NCBI GenBank assembly: GCA_014649555.1
Contig: BMTG01000001.1
Location: 434,001 to 498,000, forward strand
Length of the DNA: 64,000 nt
Source of the DNA: Streptomyces globisporus
Lineage (GTDB): Bacteria; Actinomycetota; Actinomycetes; Streptomycetales; Streptomycetaceae
Direction of reading: 5' to 3'
The notes beneath the pieces are model-generated. The model searched no databases, had not been told where the DNA came from, and saw nothing but the letters and a program-made list of their open reading frames with translations. Shown one piece after another: positions 35,855-45,239 of the stretch; position 1 is the first letter of the stretch, and the number at the start of each line of letters is the position of its first letter. The position numbers were made by a program, and so were the translations under genes.

Positions 35855-36181
35855 TGGATCGCTCCAGGGTTCAGGCCCACGGAAGGCCCACATCGTGTGG
35901 TGCTTCATCTGCGTCTGCGTCTTGACTCCGGCACCGGCCGCCGCAAAGGCATAGGCCTGGGCCTGCGCTGCCTTCACTACTGCTGCCGCCGGTGCCTCGA
36001 TCGGTCGCTCATTGCGCTCCCGCGTCACGGGGAGGCTCGCCGGAGCCAGCGGACGAGCGGCAGAAATGCCGGACAGACCGGTGGCGTGGAGCGAGGCAGC
36101 CGCGGAGCGGGTGAGGCCGAGCGAGCAGGCGGAGACGACCGAAAGATCGGTCATTTTCTGGGTTTCGATGATGCTGATCAC
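35849..36181 (-). CDS. Candidate regulatory upstream ORF of the wblC leader
   Basis: 110 aa from a GTG at 36181. The ribosome site GAGGAGG sits 8 bases before the GTG, one of the best in the window. The peptide begins MISIIETQKMTDLSVV (first codon GTG) and ends AFRGPEPWSDPA. No domain is recognised; the middle is Ala-rich. It lies wholly in the wblC leader, starts about 117 bases after the predicted promoter start and stops 23 bases before the attenuator. In Streptomyces and mycobacteria wblC/whiB7 leaders, uORF translation controls readthrough. The full length seems long for a leader peptide, so a shorter internal start (ATG 36154) is possible. Confidence 0.6.
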   Translation of the reverse strand: MISIIETQKMTDLSVVSACSLGLTRSAAASLHATGLSGISAARPLAPASLPVTRERNERPIEAPAAAVVKAAQAQAYAFAAAGAGVKTQTQMKHHTMWAFRGPEPWSDPA

Positions 36182-36304
36182 TTCAATCGCCTCCTCTCGG
36201 CGTCTCATGGGACCGGCCGGGGCCGGTCCTGCGTATTCGGATAAGTACAGCTAAGTACAGCACGGAGCCAGGGCTTCAGAGAAGTCGCTGTTCCCGTGGT
36301 TAAG

Positions 36305-36345
36305 AACCTATGGTGACGACTGGTGCGCGCGCAAACTATTTTCTG
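36305..36345 (-). promoter_or_regulatory. Predicted wblC promoter, WblC-autoregulated type
   Basis: Minus strand: -35 TTGCGC at 36334-36329, an 18-base spacer, and -10 TAGGTT at 36310-36305. Immediately upstream of the -35 is an A/T run, AGAAAATAGT. WhiB7/WblC-dependent promoters require exactly such an AT block beside the -35. Transcription would start near 36298, giving a leader of about 620 bases to wblC, which contains the uORF and attenuator. Confidence 0.65.
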
Positions 36346-36357
36346 GACGAGTTTTTC

Positions 36358-38577
36358 TCAGGTCTCGTCGGGGCCCTCCTCGGGCTCGTCACCAACCGTC
36401 CCACCTGCGCAGATGGCCAGAACGTCGGCGCCGAAGCGGCTCAACTTCCGGTTGCCGACACCCGCGATGACGACCAGCTCGCCCTCGGTGGACGGCACGG
36501 CCTCGGCGATCGCCATGAGGGTCTTCTCGGTGAAGACGCAGTAGTCGGGCTGGCCGAGCTGGGCCGCCTGCCCGGCGCGCCAGTCGTGGAGCCGCTCGTA
36601 CAGCGCCTCGTCCATGTCCGAGGGACACTCCTCGCAGCGCATCAGCTTCATCTCGCCCGCGTCGGTGAGCGTCCGGCCGCAGACCCGGCAGCGCACCGGG
36701 CTCCTGGGCTTGCGTTCGACGGCCGGGGCCCGTCCGGCGGTCGCGACCCGCCCGGTGCCCCGGTCGATCCCGCCGCCCCCGCCGACGCCGCCCCGCGCAC
36801 CGGACCCCGTCGAGCCCGGCCGCAGCCCGTTCAGGAAGCGGGTCGGCTTGCGGCCTCCCCGGCCGCCCGGCGACCGGGTCAGCGCCCAGGAGAGCGAGAG
36901 GTGGACGCGGGCGCGGGTGATCCCCACGTACAGCAGGCGCCGCTCCTCCTCGACCTGCTCGTCGGTCTTGGCGTAGGCGATCGGCATCATGCCCTCGGTC
37001 AGGCCGACCAGGAACACGGCGTCCCATTCGAGGCCCTTGGCGGCGTGCAGCGATGCCAGCGTCACTCCCTGGACCGTCGGGGCGTGCTGGGCGGCCGCCC
37101 GTTCGTCGAGCTCGCGGACCAGGTCGGTCAGGGTCGCCCCCGGTTTCGCCGTCACGAAGTCCTCGGCGAGGCGCACCAGCGCGGCCAGCGACTCCCAGCG
37201 GTCGCGCACGGAGCCCGATCCGGCGGGCGGGCGGGTGGTCCAGCCCTTGGTGGAGAGAACCGCCCGCACCTGGGAGGCCAGGTCCTCCGCCCCGTCGAGG
37301 AGGGAGTCGTTGCGCCCGGCGCGGGCCGCGCCGCGCAGGGCGATGCCCGCCTCCCGGACCTCGGCCCGCTCGAAGAACCGCTCGGCGCCGCGCAGCTGGT
37401 AAGGCACCCCGGCGTCCGCGAGGGCCTGCTCGTAGACCTCGGACTGGGAGTTGACCCGGTAGAGCACGGCGATCTCGCCGGCCGGCACGCCCGCGGCGAT
37501 GAGGTCGCGGATGCGCCGGGCGGTGGACTCGGCCTCGCTGGGCTCGTCCCCGTACTCCGTGTAGACCGGCTCGGGGCCCTTGTCGCGCTGCGAGACCAGC
37601 TCCAGGCGGTGGTCGGCGGCCTTGCCGTGGGCCTGGCTCAGCAGGCCGTTGGCGAGGCGGACGACCTGGGGGGTGGAGCGGTAGTCCCGGACCAGCTTGA
37701 CGACGGTCGCCCCGGGGTGACGGGTGCGGAAGTTCAGCAGGTGGTCGGGGGTGGCCCCGGTGAAGGAGTAGATCGTCTGGCTGGCGTCGCCGACGACGCA
37801 GAGATTGTCGCGGTCGCCGACCCAGAGGTCGAGCAGCCGCTGCTGGAGCGGACTCACGTCCTGGTATTCGTCGACGACGAAGTGCTGGTACTGGCCGCGC
37901 ACGTGGTCGGCGATGTCTCCCCGGTCCTGGAGGATGCCGACCATCAGCAGCAGCACGTCCTCGAAGTCGATCACCGAGCGGTCACGCTTGAGCTGTTCGT
38001 ACGCGGAGTAGATCTGGGAGAGCACCGCCGGGTCCCGGGGGGCGTCCCGCTGGGCCTTGGCGACGGCCGCCGCGTAGTCGGCGGGGACGGTCTGGGTGAC
38101 CTTGGCCCACTCGATCTCGCTGGTGACGTCCCGCAGCTCGGTGCGGTCGAGCCGGAGCTCGCAGCGGGCGGCGGCCTCGGCGACGAGCTGCACCTTCCGC
38201 TCCAGCAGCCGGGGCAGCTCGCCACCGACTGCTTTCGGCCAGAAATACTGGAGCTGCCGGAGCGCGGCGGAGTGGAAGGTCCGCGCCTGGACGCCGGTCG
38301 CGCCGAGCTGGCGGAGGCGGCCGCGCATCTCTCCGGCGGCCCGGTTGGTGAAGGTGACGGCGAGGACCGTGGCGGGCTGGAGGATGCCCGCCCGCACCCC
38401 GTACGCGATGCGGTGGGTGATCGCGCGGGTCTTGCCCGTACCGGCTCCGGCCAGCACGCACACCGGTCCGTGCAGGGCGAGCGCCACCTCGCGCTGCTCG
38501 GGGTCGAGCCCGTCGAGCACGGCGTCCGGGGTCTCGGGTACCTGTGGGAAGAGGGTGGAGTGCGTTGCTGCTGTCAC
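36358..38577 (-). CDS. uvrD2: UvrD2-type superfamily 1 DNA helicase
   Basis: 739 aa from the GTG at 38577. SF1A motor: Walker A AGAGTGKTR (43-51), VDEYQDVSPLQQRL (motif II), QTIYSFTGA (III) and LHAAKGLEWDAVFLVGL (V). After the motor come a tetracysteine block (CRVCGRT...CEEC) and an HRDC domain (WRAGQAAQLG...IAEAVPSTEGELVVIAGVG). Motor, Cys4 and HRDC together define UvrD2 of mycobacteria and Streptomyces, a 3'-5' DNA helicase. The frame extends to 38850 over the divergent mycoredoxin gene; the shorter start avoids that. Confidence 0.93.
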   Translation of the reverse strand: MTAATHSTLFPQVPETPDAVLDGLDPEQREVALALHGPVCVLAGAGTGKTRAITHRIAYGVRAGILQPATVLAVTFTNRAAGEMRGRLRQLGATGVQARTFHSAALRQLQYFWPKAVGGELPRLLERKVQLVAEAAARCELRLDRTELRDVTSEIEWAKVTQTVPADYAAAVAKAQRDAPRDPAVLSQIYSAYEQLKRDRSVIDFEDVLLLMVGILQDRGDIADHVRGQYQHFVVDEYQDVSPLQQRLLDLWVGDRDNLCVVGDASQTIYSFTGATPDHLLNFRTRHPGATVVKLVRDYRSTPQVVRLANGLLSQAHGKAADHRLELVSQRDKGPEPVYTEYGDEPSEAESTARRIRDLIAAGVPAGEIAVLYRVNSQSEVYEQALADAGVPYQLRGAERFFERAEVREAGIALRGAARAGRNDSLLDGAEDLASQVRAVLSTKGWTTRPPAGSGSVRDRWESLAALVRLAEDFVTAKPGATLTDLVRELDERAAAQHAPTVQGVTLASLHAAKGLEWDAVFLVGLTEGMMPIAYAKTDEQVEEERRLLYVGITRARVHLSLSWALTRSPGGRGGRKPTRFLNGLRPGSTGSGARGGVGGGGGIDRGTGRVATAGRAPAVERKPRSPVRCRVCGRTLTDAGEMKLMRCEECPSDMDEALYERLHDWRAGQAAQLGQPDYCVFTEKTLMAIAEAVPSTEGELVVIAGVGNRKLSRFGADVLAICAGGTVGDEPEEGPDET

Positions 38578-38695
38578 CCCGCCATGCTGCCAGGTCCCCG
38601 GGGGCGGATGCGGCGGTCGTCCACAGGTGTGAGCTGTTTGTCGTACCGGGGCGGGCTGTGCGAGGCCGGTCACCGGGGCCCGTTCCGGAGTCGCG

Positions 38696-38721
38696 GGAAT
38701 GGTGGTCGCCTCCCGTGCGTT
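38696..38721 (+). promoter_or_regulatory. SigR-dependent promoter upstream of the mycoredoxin gene
   Basis: GGAAT at 38696-38700 and GTT at 38719-38721 are separated by exactly 18 bases, the full SigR consensus. Transcription would begin about 90 bases before the mycoredoxin ATG at 38819. Confidence 0.85.
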
Positions 38722-38818
38722 CCTTAACCTTGCGGGAGCGCTGCGATGAGCGGCCGGTCCCGCAGGTGACGCTGCCGGCCGCGCAGCGGTACGGACGAGA
38801 CGAAGGAGCGCCAGCGAC

Positions 38819-39073
38819 ATGGCGGGCACTGTGACGATGTACAGCACCACCTGGTGCGGCTACTGCCGTCGGCTGAAGAGCCAGATGGACCGCGAGGGCA
38901 TCGCGTACAACGAGGTCAACATCGAGCACGACCCGGAGTCGGCCGCGTTCGTCGAGAAGGCGAATGGCGGAAACCAGACGGTCCCCACCCTGCTGATCGT
39001 GGCCCCCTCGGGCACCGAGTCGGTCATGACGAACCCCTCGCTCGCCCAGGTGAAGCAGGCGCTCGCCGCCTGA
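38819..39073 (+). CDS. mrx1: Mycoredoxin (glutaredoxin-like, Mrx1 type)
   Basis: 84 aa, a single thioredoxin fold. The active site is CGYC in YSTTWCGYCRRLKSQMDREG, and TVPTLL carries the cis-proline. In actinomycetes this family reduces mycothiol mixed disulfides in the cytoplasm. GAAGGAG precedes the ATG at 38819. A SigR-type promoter stands upstream, tying it to the thiol-stress regulon. Divergent from uvrD2, as in mycobacteria. Confidence 0.93.
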   Translation: MAGTVTMYSTTWCGYCRRLKSQMDREGIAYNEVNIEHDPESAAFVEKANGGNQTVPTLLIVAPSGTESVMTNPSLAQVKQALAA

Positions 39074-39104
39074 GCCGGCGGAGAGACGACTGCCTGTCGC
39101 GCGT

Positions 39105-39137
39105 ACCACTGCCCCCGGCACCGCCGGGGGCAGTGGT
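39105..39137. terminator. Convergent terminator
   Basis: ACCACTGCCCCCGGC and its complement GCCGGGGGCAGTGGT form a perfect 15-bp stem with a 3-base loop, between mrx1 and the convergent nudC. Confidence 0.85.
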
Positions 39138-39166
39138 GTGTCCGGGGGCGCGGACTTCGACGGACC

Positions 39167-40123
39167 TCAGGCGGTCCGCTTCACCGCGCCCGGCTTCGGG
39201 AGCGGCTTGCCATACCAGAGCTCGATCAGGCGGGACGCGATGGAGATGCCGAACGGGGGCATGATCTCGCCGGACTCGAAGGCGGCGGTGAGGTCCTCGC
39301 GGGAGAACCAGCGGGCCTCCTCGATCTCCTCGCCGTCGACGTTGATGTCGAAGGAGGTGGCCCGCGCCATGAAGCCGAGCATCAGGCTGGAGGGGAACGG
39401 CCAGGGCTGGCTGGCGATGTACTCGACCTCGCCGACCGTGATCCCGGCCTCCTCGTAGACCTCACGGGCCACGGACTGCTCGATCGACTCCCCCGGCTCG
39501 ACGAACCCGGCGAGCGTGGAGAAGCGGCCCTCGGGCCAGTGCACCTGGCGGCCCAGCAGCGCCCGGTCCTGGTCGTCGGTGACCAGCATGATGACCGCCG
39601 GGTCGGTGCGCGGGTAGTGCTCGGCCCCGCAGGCCTGGCAGCGGCGGATGTGACCGGCCGCCGCGATGACGGTGCGTTCGCCGCAGCGGGAGCAGAAGCG
39701 GTGGAGCCGCTGCCAGTTCTCCAGGGCGACGGCGTGCACCATCAGCCCCGCGTCCCGGGGGCCGAGGAGCAGACCGGCCTCGCGGAGTCCGGCCGGGCGG
39801 GCCGACTGGTCCATGCGGCCGGGCAGCGAGTCCTTCTGGAGCGCGAAGTAGCTGACGCCGTCCTCGTCGGTGCCGAGGAAGTACCGGTGGGTCTCGGTGA
39901 CCGGGGCCTCGAAGGCCGGGGTCATGACGATCTCGGTGCCCCCGTCGGGGGTGTCGTCGATCAGCACCTGCCCGCCGGAGACGACGAAGACGCGGGTCGT
40001 CGGGTGGCTCCACGCCACGGCCAGCCATGCCTCGTCGAGACGGTGGTGTGCCGCGCGGTCGATGCCGCTCGGCGCGGTGAGGCCGATCGGGCGGTCTGCG
40101 GTGGCGTTGTCGAAGGTGCTCAC
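39167..40123 (-). CDS. nudC: NAD(+) diphosphatase / NAD-cap hydrolase NudC
   Basis: 318 aa. Hydrolyses NAD(H) and can remove NAD caps from RNA. The zinc ribbon CSRCGER...CQACGAEHYPRTDP precedes the Nudix box GFVEPGESIEQSVAREVYEE followed by AGI. The class-defining SQPWPFPSSLMLGF motif follows. All are intact and the length is standard. Upstream is the 61-base gap to the M20 gene on the same strand; it faces mrx1. Confidence 0.94.
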   Translation of the reverse strand: MSTFDNATADRPIGLTAPSGIDRAAHHRLDEAWLAVAWSHPTTRVFVVSGGQVLIDDTPDGGTEIVMTPAFEAPVTETHRYFLGTDEDGVSYFALQKDSLPGRMDQSARPAGLREAGLLLGPRDAGLMVHAVALENWQRLHRFCSRCGERTVIAAAGHIRRCQACGAEHYPRTDPAVIMLVTDDQDRALLGRQVHWPEGRFSTLAGFVEPGESIEQSVAREVYEEAGITVGEVEYIASQPWPFPSSLMLGFMARATSFDINVDGEEIEEARWFSREDLTAAFESGEIMPPFGISIASRLIELWYGKPLPKPGAVKRTA

Positions 40124-40184
40124 AGGTGCTTCCTACTCCCCCTGGGTGGATCGGGTGTACGGAGGTGGGGCGGGGTTCATCGGC

Positions 40185-41600
40185 CTAGGTCCTGATCTGC
40201 CGGACAGGCCCGAGCGCCGTGGCCAGTTCGCCCCACAGGTGGGCGGTCGTCTCCACGCCCTTGAGCAGCAGGTCCAGCTCGACCTTCTCGTCGGGTGCGT
40301 GCCAGCCGTCGGAGGGTACGGAGATGCCGAGGAAGAGGACGGGGGCGCCGAGCACGTCCCTGAGGTCGGCGGCCGGGCCCGAGCCTCCTTCGCGGGTGAA
40401 GAGGATCTTCTTCCCGAAGGCCCGGCCCATCGCGCGGGCCACGGCCCGCAGGGCGGGGTGGTCCAGCGGGGTCAGACAGGGGCGGGTGGCGGGCTGGAAG
40501 GCGATGGTGTGCCGGATGCCCGCCGGAATGCGGGACTCCACCCAGGCGCGGACGGTCTTCTGTACGGCGTCGGGGTCCTGGCCGTCGACCAGCCGGAAGC
40601 TGATCTTCACCAGGGCGGAGGAGGGGATGATCGTCTTGCTTCCGGCGCCCTGGTAGCCGCCGCCGATGCCGTTGACCTCGGCGGTGGGGCGGGCCCAGAC
40701 GCGCTCCAGCGTGGAGTACCCGGCCTCGCCGGACGCGGCGCCCGACTTGGCGGTACGCAGCCAGGTGGCCTCGTCGAAGGGCAGCTCGGCGAAGAGGGCC
40801 CGCTCGGTGCCGGTGAGGTCGGTGACCCCGTCGTAGAAGCCGGGGATCGCGACCTTGCCGTCCGCGTCGTGGAGGGCGGCGACCAGCCGGGCGATCTCGG
40901 TGGCCGGGTTGGGGACGGCTCCGCCGAACGATCCGGAGTGGATGTCCTGGGCGGGCCCGTACAGCTGGATCTCGCACTCGGCGAGGCCGCGCATGCCGGT
41001 GCAGACGGTCGGGGTGTCCTCGTCCCACATGCCGGTGTCCGAGACGATCACGGCGTCGGCGGCGAGCCGCTCCGCGTGCTGTTCGGCCAGGGCGCGGAAG
41101 TTCGGCGAGCCGGATTCCTCCTCGCCCTCGATCAGCAGCTTGAGGTGGACGGCGGGGGTGGTGCGGCCGGTCGCGGCGAGGTGGGCGCGGACGCCCAGGG
41201 TGTGGAAGAACACCTGGCCCTTGTCGTCGGCCGCGCCGCGCCCGTACATCCGGCCGTCCCGGATCACCGGCTCGAACGGGTCGGTCGCCCAGCCGTCCTC
41301 GCGGGCGGCGGGCTGGACGTCGTGGTGGCCGTAGACCAGGACGGTCGGGGCGCCGGGGTCGTCGCTCGGCCACTCGGCGAAGACCGCCGGGGCGCCGGGG
41401 GTCTCCCAGATCTCGGCGACCGGGAAGCCGGTCTCCCTGAGCTTGGCGCTCAGCCACTCGGCGCTGCGCCGTACGTCCCCGGCGTGCTCCGGCTGCGCGG
41501 ATACGGAGGGGATGCGCAGCCACTCGGCGAGGTCGTCGAGGAAGGCGGCGCGGTGCTGCTCGGTGTACGTACGGACGACGCTGTCCGGGGTCTCGCTCAT
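40185..41600 (-). CDS. M20-family dipeptidase
   Basis: 471 aa di-zinc peptidase. Ligand and catalytic residues: LVYGHHDVQP (His, Asp), GRGAADDKGQ (bridging Asp), EGEEESGSPN (catalytic Glu pair) and VSDTGMW (Asp). The architecture is that of cytosolic dipeptidases (CNDP/DapE-like) with an inserted dimerisation domain around residues 195-350. Substrate specificity cannot be read. It sits between nudC and adnB, on the same strand and 10 bases after the adnB stop, so it may be cotranscribed. Confidence 0.92.
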   Translation of the reverse strand: MSETPDSVVRTYTEQHRAAFLDDLAEWLRIPSVSAQPEHAGDVRRSAEWLSAKLRETGFPVAEIWETPGAPAVFAEWPSDDPGAPTVLVYGHHDVQPAAREDGWATDPFEPVIRDGRMYGRGAADDKGQVFFHTLGVRAHLAATGRTTPAVHLKLLIEGEEESGSPNFRALAEQHAERLAADAVIVSDTGMWDEDTPTVCTGMRGLAECEIQLYGPAQDIHSGSFGGAVPNPATEIARLVAALHDADGKVAIPGFYDGVTDLTGTERALFAELPFDEATWLRTAKSGAASGEAGYSTLERVWARPTAEVNGIGGGYQGAGSKTIIPSSALVKISFRLVDGQDPDAVQKTVRAWVESRIPAGIRHTIAFQPATRPCLTPLDHPALRAVARAMGRAFGKKILFTREGGSGPAADLRDVLGAPVLFLGISVPSDGWHAPDEKVELDLLLKGVETTAHLWGELATALGPVRQIRT

Positions 41601-41610
41601 GCTCTTGAGC

Positions 41611-44600
41611 CTATCCGTCCTCGGAGACCGGCTCGTCCAGCAGGATCCGCTCCAGCTCCGCCCGGCCGGGCAGCCCCTGCGGATGGACGGTCTCGCCCGT
41701 GCGTACGTAGAGGAAGGTGGCGGTGACCGCGTCGAGCGGCAGATCGTGCAGCTCGGCCCAGGCCAGCCGGTAGACGGCGAGCTGGAGCGGGTCGGCGGTG
41801 CGGTGGCGGGTGGTCTTCCAGTCGACGATCTCGTAGGTGTCGCCCGTGCGGTAGACGGCGTCGATCCGGCCCCGGATCACCCGGCCCGCCAGGGTGATCT
41901 GGAAGGGGGTCTCCACGCGGTACGGCGTGCGCCGGGCGTACGCGGTGCGCTCGAACGCCTCCTTCAGCTCGGCGAGGTCCCGCTCGTCGGCGATCTCGGC
42001 GTCGCTCTCGTCGCCGCCGGGCAGCTCGTCGGGGCCGAGCATGGGCAGCGGCAGCTCCTCGTACCGGGACTCGACCCAGGCGTGGAACCGGGTGCCCCGG
42101 CGGGCGGCGGGCTGCGGCGGGCGAGGCATGGGGCGGGCCAGCTCCTGGGCGAAGGCCTCGGGGTCCTCGGCCAGGCGGAGCAGCTGGGTGGCGGAGAGGG
42201 CGGCGGGGATGACGACCTCGCGCACGGTGGCGCGGGCGCGGCGCAGCTCCCCGGCGAGGGAGTCCAGATCCCGGTCCCAGGAGGCGAGGGCGCGGGCCTC
42301 CTCGGGGGTGAGCCGGTCGGCCGGGCCGGTGGTTTCCGGGGCGTGGCGGGCCGCCGGGATGTGGGGGGTCGGCTCGGTGTGCGGGGCCGGATCGGAGGCC
42401 GTGTCCGGTGCGACCTCGGCATGCGAGGCCGGCTCACGGGGCGTGTCCACCGGGTCCGGTGCGGCCTCGGGCGCACTCGGAGGGCGTTCGGTGGGGAGCG
42501 CGTCCCAGTCCCAGTCCTCGTCGGCCGCGGGCTCGTCGAGCGGAGGCTCGTCGTCCCAGGGTTCGTGCGCCGGTACGTCGTCGGGTCCGGGGGCGTACGC
42601 CGGTGCCTGCTCGTCCCCCTGGACGGCCATGCGCTCCAGGTGGGCCAGGACCGTGTCCCGGGCGGCGCGGCGGCGGGCCAGGGCGTCGGCGTCGAGCGGG
42701 AGCGGCCAGGCCAGGTCGGCGTCGCGCTCCGCGAGGGCCGGGTTCTCCTCGTCCTCGGCGGGCTCGTCCGCCCAGGCCTCGATCTCGCCGTGACCGGCCG
42801 CGCAGTGCTCGTACAGCGCCTCCAGGAAGGCGGACGGGCCACGTGTCCGCTTCTGGGACGGGCCCCACCAGTGGCCGGAGCCGAGGAGCAGGGAGCGGGG
42901 GCGGGTGAAGGTGACGTAGCCGAGGCGCAGTTCCTCCGTGTGCTGGTGCTCCTTCATCTCCTCCTTGAACGCCTTGATCCCCTTGGCGTCGAAGCTGTCG
43001 AGGGCCGGGAGCGTCGCCGCGTCGCCGCGCAGGGCGTGCGGGAGCACCTTGGCCTGGGCGGTCCACGCGTCCCGGGACTGGCCGCTGGGGAACTGGCCCG
43101 TGACCAGTCCGGGGACGGCGACGACGTCCCACTCCAAACCCTTGGACTTGTGGGCGGTGAGGACCTTGACGGTGTTCTCGCCGCCGGGCAGCGCGTTGTC
43201 GAGGCCCTTCTCGTACTGCGCGGCGGTCCGCAGGAAGCCGAGGAAGGCGAGCAGCGACGCCTCGCCGTCCAGCGAGGCGAACCGGGCCGCTGTGTCCAGG
43301 AAGTTGGCCAGGGTCTCGCGGCGGCGGGCGGCCAGCGCCTGCGGGGACGCGGACAGCTCGACCTCCAGGCCGGTGGTGGCCAGGACCCGGTGCAGGACGT
43401 CCATCAGGGGGTCAGCGAGCGAGCGGCGCAGGTCGCGCAGCTCCCGGGCGAGCCGGGCGAAGCGGACGCGGGCCTCCGCCGAGAACGGCAGCCCGTCGTC
43501 GGCCGCGTCCCCCGCGACCAGGAAGGTGTCCAGCGCGTCCGCGAGCGATATCACCTCGGCCGGGTCCGTGCCCTCGACGGCCTCCGCGAGCCGCTGGTCC
43601 GCGTCGGCGTCGTCCGCGTGGCCGGCCCGGTGGACGAGAAGGCGGGCGCGGCGGCCGAGGAGCGCGAGGTCACGGGGGCCGATGCGCCAGCGCGGTCCGG
43701 TGAGGAGGCGGACCAGCGAGGCGTTGGCCCCCGGGTCCTGGAGGACCTCGCAGACGGCGACCAGGTCCGCGACCTCGGGCAGGTGGAGCAGCCCGGCGAG
43801 GCCGACGACCTCGACCGGGATGTCCCGGGCGACCAGGGCCGCCTGGATCTCGGGGAAGTCCCCGGCGGTGCGGCACAGGACGGCGATCTCGCCGGGCGGG
43901 GTGCCGGTGCGTACGAGGTGGGCGAGGGAGTCGGCGAGCCAGTCGATCTCCTCGGTGTGGGTGCTCAGGAGGGCGCAGCGGACCACGCCGTCGCGCTCGG
44001 CGCCCGGCGCGGGGCGCAGCGCCTCGACGCCCTCGTGCATCGCGCGCAGCGGTTCGGCCAGGCCGTTGGCGAGCTGGAGGAGCCGGCCGCCGCTGCGCCG
44101 GTTCTCGCTGAGGCTGTAGCGGGTGGCGGGGGTGCCGTCGGCGTGCGGGAAGTGCTCGGGGAAGTCGTCGAGGTTGGCGACGGAGGCGCCGCGCCAGCCG
44201 TAGATCGCCTGGCAGGGATCGCCCACGGCAGTCACCGCGTGGCCGGTGGGAGGCGCGTGGCCGGCCGCCCCCACTCCCGTACCCGCCCCCGTGCCGCTGC
44301 CGAACAGCGCCGAGAGCAGCAGCCGCTGGGCCACCGAGGTGTCCTGGTACTCGTCGAGGAGGACGACCCGGAACTCCTCGCGCAGGATCCTCCCGACCTC
44401 CGGCCGGGTCAGGGCCAGCTCGGCGGAGAGCGCGATCTGGTCGCCGAAGTCCAGCAGGTCCCGGCTGCGCTTGGCGGCCCGGTAGCGCTCGGTGAGGCCG
44501 AGGAGCGAGCGGCGGGCCTCGGCGGCCTCGGGGATCTTGCGCAGGTCGGCGTTGCTGAGCTTGGCGGCGGCCAGGTCCCGCAGCAGCTCGGTGTCGTACG

Positions 44601-45165
44601 TCTCCAGCGTCCCCGGCCGTACGAGGTGTTCGGACAGCTCCCCGTCGAGCGCGAGCAGATCGCTGACCAGGGTGGAGAAGGAGCGGGTGAGCGCCGGATA
44701 CGGGCCCGGGGCCTCGCGCAGCACCTTTGCCGCCAGCTGGTAGCGGGTGGCGTCGGCGAGGAGGCGGGTGGAGGGCTCCAGGCCGATACGCAGGCCGTGC
44801 TCGGTGAGGAGGCGGCCGGCGAACGCGTGGTAGGTGGAGATGGTGGGCTCGCCCGGGGGGTTGTCCGGGTCGATGACGTCGGGGTCGGTGACCCCGGCGG
44901 CGATCAGTGCCTTGCGGACGCGCTCGGCCAGCTCGCCCGCCGCCTTGTTGGTGAAGGTGAGGCCGAGGACCTGCTCGGGCGCGACCTGCCCGGTGCCGAC
45001 CAGCCAGACCACGCGGGCGGCCATCACCGTGGTCTTGCCCGACCCGGCTCCGGCCACGATCACCTGCGGGGCGGGCGGCGCGACGATGCAGGCCGTCTGC
45101 TCCGGGGTGAACGGAATCCCGAGGAGCTCCTTGAGCTGCTCGGGATCGGTGATGCGTGGGGACAC
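41611..45165 (-). CDS. adnB: AdnB-like UvrD helicase with C-terminal PD-(D/E)XK nuclease
   Basis: 1184 aa from the GTG at 45165 (a longer frame to 46098 runs into the upstream gene). SF1A motor: Walker A AGAGSGKT (38-45), LLDEYQDTSVAQRLLL, CQAIYGWRGA and LTAHKSKGLEWDVVAVPGLV. A charged Pro/Ala/Glu linker around 890-960 precedes the RecB-like nuclease with the catalytic YEIVDWKTTR and QLAVYRLAWAEL. No Fe-S cysteine cluster is seen at its C-terminus. It lies 74 bases downstream of adnA. With AdnA it should form the heterodimeric helicase-nuclease that resects double-strand breaks in actinobacteria. Confidence 0.9.
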   Translation of the reverse strand: MSPRITDPEQLKELLGIPFTPEQTACIVAPPAPQVIVAGAGSGKTTVMAARVVWLVGTGQVAPEQVLGLTFTNKAAGELAERVRKALIAAGVTDPDVIDPDNPPGEPTISTYHAFAGRLLTEHGLRIGLEPSTRLLADATRYQLAAKVLREAPGPYPALTRSFSTLVSDLLALDGELSEHLVRPGTLETYDTELLRDLAAAKLSNADLRKIPEAAEARRSLLGLTERYRAAKRSRDLLDFGDQIALSAELALTRPEVGRILREEFRVVLLDEYQDTSVAQRLLLSALFGSGTGAGTGVGAAGHAPPTGHAVTAVGDPCQAIYGWRGASVANLDDFPEHFPHADGTPATRYSLSENRRSGGRLLQLANGLAEPLRAMHEGVEALRPAPGAERDGVVRCALLSTHTEEIDWLADSLAHLVRTGTPPGEIAVLCRTAGDFPEIQAALVARDIPVEVVGLAGLLHLPEVADLVAVCEVLQDPGANASLVRLLTGPRWRIGPRDLALLGRRARLLVHRAGHADDADADQRLAEAVEGTDPAEVISLADALDTFLVAGDAADDGLPFSAEARVRFARLARELRDLRRSLADPLMDVLHRVLATTGLEVELSASPQALAARRRETLANFLDTAARFASLDGEASLLAFLGFLRTAAQYEKGLDNALPGGENTVKVLTAHKSKGLEWDVVAVPGLVTGQFPSGQSRDAWTAQAKVLPHALRGDAATLPALDSFDAKGIKAFKEEMKEHQHTEELRLGYVTFTRPRSLLLGSGHWWGPSQKRTRGPSAFLEALYEHCAAGHGEIEAWADEPAEDEENPALAERDADLAWPLPLDADALARRRAARDTVLAHLERMAVQGDEQAPAYAPGPDDVPAHEPWDDEPPLDEPAADEDWDWDALPTERPPSAPEAAPDPVDTPREPASHAEVAPDTASDPAPHTEPTPHIPAARHAPETTGPADRLTPEEARALASWDRDLDSLAGELRRARATVREVVIPAALSATQLLRLAEDPEAFAQELARPMPRPPQPAARRGTRFHAWVESRYEELPLPMLGPDELPGGDESDAEIADERDLAELKEAFERTAYARRTPYRVETPFQITLAGRVIRGRIDAVYRTGDTYEIVDWKTTRHRTADPLQLAVYRLAWAELHDLPLDAVTATFLYVRTGETVHPQGLPGRAELERILLDEPVSEDG

Positions 45166-45239
45166 CCGGACAACGGTAACCGGGACCGCCGACAACCCGG
45201 GCCGATGCCCACGAAGCCCTGCCGCAGGGCGCCAAGGCC

